Shown here: positions 36,801 to 45,800 of the stretch, one piece after another
Position numbering within the stretch: the first letter of the stretch is position 1
How the letters are laid out: every line of letters begins with the position of its first letter
DNA from: Angiostrongylus vasorum
Lineage: Eukaryota > Nematoda > Chromadorea > Rhabditida > Metastrongylidae
DNA length: 64,000 nt
NCBI GenBank assembly: GCA_018806985.1
Contig: JADANN010000460.1
Span: 558,001-622,000, forward strand
Reading direction: 5' to 3'
Notes under the pieces: generated by a model
Told to the model about the DNA's origin: nothing
The model's input: only the letters and a program-made list of their open reading frames with translations
Databases searched by the model: none
Program-made: the position numbers and the translations under genes

Positions 36801-39800
36801 AGGATAATAGAGAAACATTATATGACATTCGGCCTATAAACATTTCTTTAAACTGTGTCCACCATTCTTTCCCTCACAAATTCTCAAGACCGATTTTCTT
36901 TTATTCTTGGCATTGACCGATAATTCGCTGTTTTCTTGGTGAGCATACACGCAGTTGTACTCTTTTTTCACAAAAGCCCACGTTTCGGCGTATTTTGCCC
37001 TCTTCAGATGCTGCATGGTCAAGTCGACTGCAATCTAATAAGCCATATACCTCTATAATGCCGAGGAAAAAAAAAGCGGAACCTAGATTTTAATCACATT
37101 GAAAAACAATAGCTTCTTCGCTCACTCACCGCTTTCTATGGGTCTTCTTCCATTGAGTATTCCACGTGGAGGCTGACCTCTCAGAGTTCACATGAATGGG
37201 TAATGCTCCTCTCTCACATTAAAATATCGGTCGCAAATAAAGTATGAGATCACGCGTGATCACAAGGCCTTATTTTTTTCCTTAGTATTCAGGTTTTCGA
37301 ATTTTGGAATTTATCCAAAATGTATAAGGACTTTAAGCCCTAAACTTTTTAAATTCCTGTACGAGGACTATGACTACTACTTCAAAATCTTTTCCGTTTT
37401 GTCTCTGTGTTCCGTGTGCACTTATTGAACCATAACTTACTAAGCATTGCTTTACTTTACGCTTACTGGTATTCTTTTTATAGGGACGCAGAGTGCTCTA
37501 TCCGTTTCGCTAATGTACTTCTCCTCCCTCCCCCACCTACGCTTTACTTGAGATCAGGTGATCATGTAAGCCATACCCAAACTCATGCAATAACCGTCTA
37601 CACCGTTAGCGCATATTACGCAATTTTGCGTTGTTCGTAGACGGTCATACAGACCGCTACGCGCTTGTTGGCGTCCGAGAGTGTTCGGTATTATTTAAAT
37701 CACTGCCACCGAATTCTTTATATCGATCGCTTTCTAAAGAACTTTTAATAGGTGCTCTAATTTCGGTGGAAATGAAGGGCAGGATAAACTGGACCTTATT
37801 CTCGCTGGAATTGTCCTAGGGAGGATGCAATTCCTTCTACACCTATCTCGAGTAGCTGCAGTTTCGTAGCCCTTGGATATGGCAGTTCTATGTTCTGGAT
37901 CTTCCAACCATTTGTAGAATAAATTCCATCTAAGATGTTTAAATCCCATCAAAATCTTAACCTTTTTATTTGCTGCCTATTCTTTTTAACGGCAGGGTAC
38001 GTTGTGAAATATAGCTTTAATGATGCTGAGATATTTGGAAAACTCCGGACCGCAGGTGTCTACAGTGGGGAACGAACGCGCTATTGTCCTTTCCGGGGGA
38101 GTAACGCGTTCACCACCGCACCATGCGGGTCCTTCGTTTCGCCTGTCTCTCAGCTAATAGCGCGTTCGTTCCCCCACCGTAGACACCTGCGGTCCGGAGT
38201 TTTGCAAATATCTCAGCATTGTGGAAGTTATATTTCACAACGTACCCTGCCGTTAAAAAGAATAGGCAGCAAATAAAAAAGGTTAAGATTGTGATTATAG
38301 CTACAGCCTCAGCTAAACTGGGTTCAATGATTATTTGGGCTCCCCAGATCAATCCCGTTGACGGGTGATTGCTGATGGCAAAAGATCGGCAGAACTAGCT
38401 GAGAGACAGGCGAAACGAAAGACCCGCATGGTGTTGTGGTGAACGCGTTACTCCCCGGAAAGGACAATAGCACGTTCGTTCCCTACCGTAGACACCTGCG
38501 GTCCGGAGTTTTGCAAATATCTCGGCATTATGGAAGTTATATTTCACAACGTACCCATCCAAAATATCACTTCTTATTCAACTTGTTTTTCCTTCCTTAA
38601 GCTGTGAGAGTTTATATAGATTGCTGTTAAATCGATTTTGGTATAATGGTCACTGTGGTGGAATCCAGTAACACAGCAGTAAAGGTTGTGGTTGAATCCG
38701 CTCTTAGTAGTGGGATTTTTGATTTATCCATTGTGGGATCTCATATTTAGAAAGTTGTGGAAAGGAAACAGTGAAATTGCTATTGAGGTACAGAATCGAT
38801 GTATTGGGGAATCGGAAAATCTCCACAAAAGTAGAGGCTGATAATAGTGAGCTGCCCAAAAAAGGTGTTGTTATATTGATGGTCCGCGCAATCCACACAA
38901 GAAAACCAAGTAATTTTCGAACCAATAAACGGTTCGCTCAACTTGATGAAGAGATAGGAAAATTGTACAAGATAATCTTCCATTCGTGAGCATGTGATGA
39001 GTCTTTATATTGTTCACACCATCAAGCACTTCCTATGTCCCGTGATGACGCCTCTCTTCTCCAAAATTGAGTTTCATTGAAAACGCGTACTGTGGCCAGA
39101 AGTCAGTCAGAATATCCATTTTAGTTTCAGTATACTATTTCAATCTTTCCGATATTGTGTTCCTTTATTGGTCATTCCTTTTCTGGCGTTGAAGTCTGAA
39201 GTAACAAAAACAAAATTAGGAAGCCATTTGGAGGAGGTGAGTGCAATGATCTCACTGCGGAATCCATTTAATTCATTATCGCCAGCTGCGCCTGTTGGTG
39301 TATAGCAATTGATTATATCAATCATCCTTCTGCGGATTGGCACTCAACGGATAGTAAGGATCTCGTCGTTCAGAGTTTATGCGTGTCGGCAGTCTTGCTC
39401 TTGAGTTCCTGCAGGGTGATCACGTAAGAAAGACTTCCCATATCTCATATAAAATACTTTGCACGTTGCACATTACACTAAGATACTTTCATCTTGTGTA
39501 TATATAAAACTATTTCTTATGCAACATTATTCCTTACTACGTAACTTATTTCAATATTTATTGTTCACGTTTCGCATCAATTCATTATTTGCATACATGT
39601 TTGATTGACTACTCACATCTGAGTTTTTGAGGTAATGTAGTGGGAACTGCAATTCCTGTATGGCCGGTCACAGCAAAGCGCCAAAATTTCTAGCTACATT
39701 TTCCATACAGTGGAAGTCGGCGCAAGAAGCTACTTTGGCGTTTTACGTGGAAGTGAAAAAACAGTCCCCAAGTAATTTCGTAACCTTGCGGTTTTGGTTC

Positions 39801-42800
39801 TGTTTAAGTGGCCTGAAATTTATGTTCATTCATCTCCTAGCAGTAACACCTAGCTGTGATTCACTAAAGTCGACGTACTAATGGTTCACTGGTTTTTTCT
39901 CTGGAACCTCAAGGTAGCGTTGTTATGACGTCCTCAAGAAGGCAGCTGCGCGCATTCAGGGGAACGTACTGCTGTACATCACATTTCGATGCTTACAAAA
40001 AACTAGTCATTTACCCCACTGTAAGAGGTTGGACCATTGAGTAGGGAAAGCAAAAAGAAATCAGTGGGACAAACTAAAAAAAATATTTTTTTAGTTAGGT
40101 TGTGTCACCTTAGTAAATTATCAGGTCAATATTATTAGATCCAGAAAAATGATCACTGTTTTTTAGCTATTGTTCTTCGAAGTTATCAAAAACCACACTT
40201 CTTTTCTACTAGCCTCATTCTGCAGTGCTTGGCACCGATCGACCTCTCATCCTAGTCTACTAAGTACAATTTCTTAAAAAGGATTTCTAGTGTTGAACTA
40301 AATCAAGAACACGCCACAGTTTTTTGCCGCTTTTGTGGAAGCAATGCGATTTTCCTCAGTGGGATGATGGATCTCCGATAGTGAAAACTTATTTTAGAGG
40401 TGGAACACAAAGAAGACACACTGAGAATGTTGTGATACTCACAAAGAAGAGTTTTTTTAAAGTACTATTTAATGACTTTAAATGACTTACTGTTGAATGT
40501 TACTTGTTCCATGCTCTTCTTCCATTGGGCTAGACATCGCCTTAGTTGATATGCAATTCGCCTTTGGACTACCTGAGCACGCCGAATCACTCGCTCTTCG
40601 CGATACCAAGTGAGCCTTTTTCATTAATTCAAGGAAATCAACAACCTGCATTTGTTTCTCACACCATCTGTATCTCTGTAATAACTGTGTGGACAAATAG
40701 CAGTTCAGTTCTTCTATTTGCATTCAGAAATTATGAACCATACCGTCTTTACAACTTGGACGTATTCGAGTACGAACTGTATTCGCCGATGGCTCTTTAC
40801 GGATCCGTGCCATATATGGTCATTTTAAATCCAAGCCGATTTTTTGGCTTTTTTTAATGAGCTCTTTCCATAGTTGATTCAGAGTTTTCAGGCTGCCATG
40901 AATTCGAAAAGAAGTCTCGGATTACTGTGGCTTAACGCAGCCGAGACATGGGTTGACATTGAATACACAACGGCAGATAAGGTAAGACCATTTGAAAAAC
41001 AAACACCAACTTTCGCACTTCGAATAGCTTCTTTGCGGTATTTGTTAGGAAGTATGTTTTAGAGCCTAACAAGCCAACGTATTCAAATTTTCTATCTTCA
41101 AATAAATGCTGTAGAGGACTAGACCTAACGTCGTTCTTCCCAGTTTTCACAATCCTTGTTACTGATTTAAAAAAATTAATTTTAGGGGCCACTTGCAGTG
41201 CTAGTCGAGGACGTGGATACGCAGGCTAAGAATGTTCGCCAAATCAACACACACTTCATGTCTGAAACGGGTGTCATAGACCTTTTTGTAACTCTTGGAC
41301 CGCAACCCCACGATTCATTCCGTCAATTGGCAGCTCTTACCGGAGTTTATCCGCTCCCTCCAGTTAATATGCTTCACTAGCAATTTTCTTCAATTACTTA
41401 GAAAAACAAATACCTGGGTACATGTATGAATCTTGCAATTTCAGGAATTCGCATTGGGTTATCATCAGTCACGATGGAACTACAACAATCAGACGGACGT
41501 TAAAGAAGTAGTTTTTTAGCCTCTGTTCGATATAAATCAATTCTGCTCTATGAATCGTCACAGGTTCACGATGGATTTGATGAGCACGACATTCCATTAG
41601 ACGTTATGTGGCTTGATATTGAGCACACCGACGGGAAGCGATATTTCACCTGGGACAAAGAAAAATTTCCGGACCCGGAGCTTATGATAAAGGATTTGAC
41701 CTCGAAGGCAATTTTATCATTGATTATTTGAATACTTTGCTTTCATTTCTGGAAACATTTTTTTTTCGTTTTAAGGGTCGCAAATTGGTAACAACTGTAG
41801 ATCCTCATATTAAGAAGGATAACAAATACTCTGTATATGCAGCGGCGAAGAACGAAGTACGTTTTGCGTCATAGTAAGAAAAAGACCTACCTGCATTCAT
41901 TTGACAATAATTATGTATTTATTTTCAAAGGGATTTTTTTGTGCGGAAAAGAGATGGTACTATCTATGAAGGCAACTGCTGGCCAGGCGAATCTAGCTAC
42001 ATTGACTTCATTAACCCAGAAGCACGAAAATTCTGGGCAGATCAGTTTGCTTTTGACAAGGTTTGGAAAATCGTACTCTAATATCATTAAAATTCCAGCT
42101 ATGTGGATAATATTCTGGAGAGTTGAAAAAATCTTCCAAAAACGCTCAAGTCCGAAATTAGCTACAAGAACGAAATTTGCATGCTGAGAGGGAAACAGTG
42201 TGGCTCACAACGTACAAGAAATTTTTAACGAAATGACAAGCATTATTTGCTAAACCACAAGCGCTTAAATAAGGCAAGGCGTGGAAAATGAAAGTGCGAG
42301 TGTGTGCTGTTCTTTAAAAAAACGACTGAAAAAACATTAGAAAGAATTCAGCAATAATGATTATAGTATGTGGGCTCCACGAAGGACGTCTACACATGGA
42401 ACGATATGAACGAACCATCAGTGTTTTCTGGACCGGAGGTATTTTCTTATATCCAGTACTGAAGACTATACTATCTTTAATACTCCAAGAAATTTCCAAG
42501 AAAAAGTTTTTCTTCGAAATTTTCTGTCGGCCAAATTTAGGTGACAATGGAAAAGGATCTTGTTCACCATGGCGGACGTGAACATCGGGAAGTTCATAAC
42601 ATTTACGCTTTTTATAACGTAAGCTTACGTGTCAAATAATTTTTGCTAGCGTCAAGGCAGAAAAAAAAACTGAATATTAGTGCTTACATAATGTATTCAT
42701 GTGGATCTAGGAAATGCAGTGCGACATTTTTTTGCCTAATCTTTGGCACTCAAGGCTCAATGGTTATATCATTGATTAAGCATGAATCCACGTTTGCTGG

Positions 42801-45800
42801 TCAGTTAGCTAGAAGTGGCGGTGAATGGCGACCTTTCGTTCTCACTCGGGCCTTCTTCGCAGGGTCACAACGAACAGCCGCTGTGTGGACTGGAGACAAC
42901 AAGGCCGAATGGTCTCATCTTAAGGTACTTCTACAAGTGTTCATCTTTGGAAGTTCTATTATTGCCAAATGGTTGTCAGATGACAAGACGATTTTTTCAC
43001 TAATGGGAAATGTTCTGATATTATGACATCAAGGTAGATACTGGATTGCTAATTTATATGTCATACTACTTTAAATTTCCAGAGGGAGTAATTCATTTAG
43101 GCTACAATTCCCATGTTGCTTACGTTATCTATAGCCGGAATTCCGCACGTTGGCGCTGATGTCGGTGGATTTTTTGGAAATCCTGATGAGGAACTCTTAG
43201 TACGATGGTAAGGAAAATTCACTTCCAAGACATACCCATATAACTGGAACAGGTGCATTGTACGTTGAATTTAAAACTTAGGTATCAAGCTTCCGCTTTC
43301 CAACCATTCTTTCGCGCTCACGCTCATCTGGACTCGAAAAGGAGGGAGCCGTGGTTATTCAATCAGACGACCACCAATGCTATTCGACAAGCAATTGTGA
43401 AGCGATATCAGCTACTTCCTTACTGGTAGTATTCCTCATTGTTAAAGTTTTTACTAGAAATTATGAAGACCTTCTGCGAGGTATTCTAGAAATATGTTTA
43501 CACTTGTTTTTAGTTCTAGTTTTATGAATTCCATTAAATCTGTCACAGGTATACCCTCTTCTACGAGCATACATTAACAGGAAAACCACCTATGCGACCA
43601 TTTTGGCTAGAGTTTTCTGATGACGAGGTACGGATTTCAAGGAAATTTTGGCTAAGAATTTAGTTGTTTTGCATTACTTCCGCGCCGAGGGACGTACTCA
43701 TGTTTACGACAAAAAATGTTCGAATTCATGAGTTTCAAAATAGTGTAGAAAAATATTCGAAATTAAGAAATTCTTAGGCATCATATGACGAAGACCGACA
43801 ATGGATGGTTGGCAATGCTTTATTGGTTAAGCCGATAGTTGAGCCAAGTGCAATTCAGGTTTCACTATACCTTCCTGGAAGAAGAGAGGTAAGAAGAACA
43901 AAGTGGTTTAAAGTAGTACAAAGTGCTAACAAAAAATTTTTTTCTCTCAACGCCTATGTTTTGGAAGTCACTCCTGTTCACATGTGAAGTATCAGAATTT
44001 CTTTCTTGTCTTATCTTATCTATCCACGTATTCATTCACACTCTCCACGGTTGTTGTTTTTAATTTCAAATTATTGCAGTTCAATGTAATAAATAAAGGG
44101 AATTCAACCACGCAGTTTATGGAAATTGCAAAGTTCGGGGCCGATAAAACCTATCAGCGTAGTAGCTGGCATTGTAGAAGTAAAATAGCGAAGAAAAAAG
44201 AACGAATAGAATGAATCTACAGATCTGGTACGACTGGGAGGATTCCAAGCCCAGACCGTCTCCTGGAGCTGTGCAGTCTTCTGTAACTCTTGAAACAATT
44301 CCGATGTACCAAAGGGGGTGGTGAGGTGCCATAAATCATTTTCCATCCAATAATCATGTCGTAATACCAGAAATAAATATAAAATAAAGAAAATTGTAGT
44401 TCCGTGTAATGAGATAAAGTAATTATGACTATATCATGTTAAAAACTTTCAACAAGAAATGCTAGTTCCACATTCCCCATAGTTCCAAAGTTGAATATAA
44501 ACAAATCTTTGTCAAATGCTTGTAATTTCAAAATTCACATGGCTTGCAACATTAGGTTGCTCAGAAATTAATTTCCGACTTGTAACTCTATTTTTCTTGC
44601 AGATATTCAAGCAGTAATGAGTATATAAATATTAAATAATAATGATAAATAACAAGTCACAAGTACATTGTGATTTTCAATGATTTTCAACTACACCCTC
44701 AGCTTAACTGAGTTCAATGCCGATTTGTACTCTACAGTTAACTCCCGTTGACGGGTGACTGTTGAAGCCACCGTTAGGATGGAAAACTAACTGAGAGAAA
44801 GCCAAGCCAAGAGACTCAAAGATCTAACCCCACAAAAAGGGTAATCGCGAGTTCGAATCTGGCATTGGGTTTTGCAAATATCTCAGGTTTCAGCTATAGT
44901 TTTGCCTCGAATACTGTAATATTATGTATCATTGCAAAGCCTAAATTATTCGCTTTTCTCACACAATTGAATTATGACACAGACCGTCTTCTTGACCAGT
45001 TTTAAAGGTGAAAATACGAGATATCAATGAAGCAGTACGAGCAAATCTACTTCTACGAATTCAAACTCCGACGTAGGCAGCGCAAACGGTTTGAAATTTT
45101 AATGAAGTGTGGGACCAATGAATAGTTAACAAGTGTACAATAGAAAATGGACTTGGAAACTTTAGTCGTGGTGAACACCATGTTGATGAAAAAGGGAGAT
45201 TATGGACGTCCTTGTGTTATTAACGACGATTTGAAGGCTCCTCTGTGGGCAGATGCATGCATAACTATTTGAAAACTTATAGGAGAACTCGATTTGAGTA
45301 TTCAACTATTTTAGGTTGTCCGAAAAAAGTTAGGAGTGCTTAGAAGCTCAATAAATGGGCACCGTATTGACTGATTGACAATCAACGAAATTCCCACTTT
45401 GATATATCAGCGGAGATTCTTCTGCACAATTAGAACGACGTCTTTTTCGCCCACAGTGTGACGTTCGACAATAAATGAATCGTCTACGATATTTGACGCG
45501 AATTGACGCTATCGTCTTGCTTGTTTGACCACGGTGAATCTCCGCAGTTCTTTCCAAGCTCGAAATTGCACCGAAACTAAATCATGCTGAGCATTCCGTG
45601 GTTTGCTCGTGGTTTAATCGATCACAGCTACGTGATTCCGGGTGAAACGATCACGGCGACGAATTACGTCAGTACCACGAAATGCACCAGAGTCTTCAGC
45701 GGCTATGCTCCGCAATAGTCAACAAGAAGGCAGCAAGCATTTTCCACGTCATACAATAGACATTACAAAATTTTAACCAGCTAAGCTACGAAACTCGTGT

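Larger units (their letters stand above)
35675..40533 (+). other. Glucosidase intron 5 (4.9 kb) contents
   Basis: Contains an element-D copy (36885-37012), a SINE-B cluster (37958-38565) and an RTE endonuclease fragment (39125-39360). The rest is unrecognised. Donor GTAAAG; the only usable acceptor for exon 6 is a weak GGGCTAG. Confidence 0.6.

Noticed and set aside
37734..37952. 72-aa minus-strand ORF in glucosidase intron 5
   Set aside because: No motif recognised; may be part of an uncatalogued repeat but only one copy is in the window.
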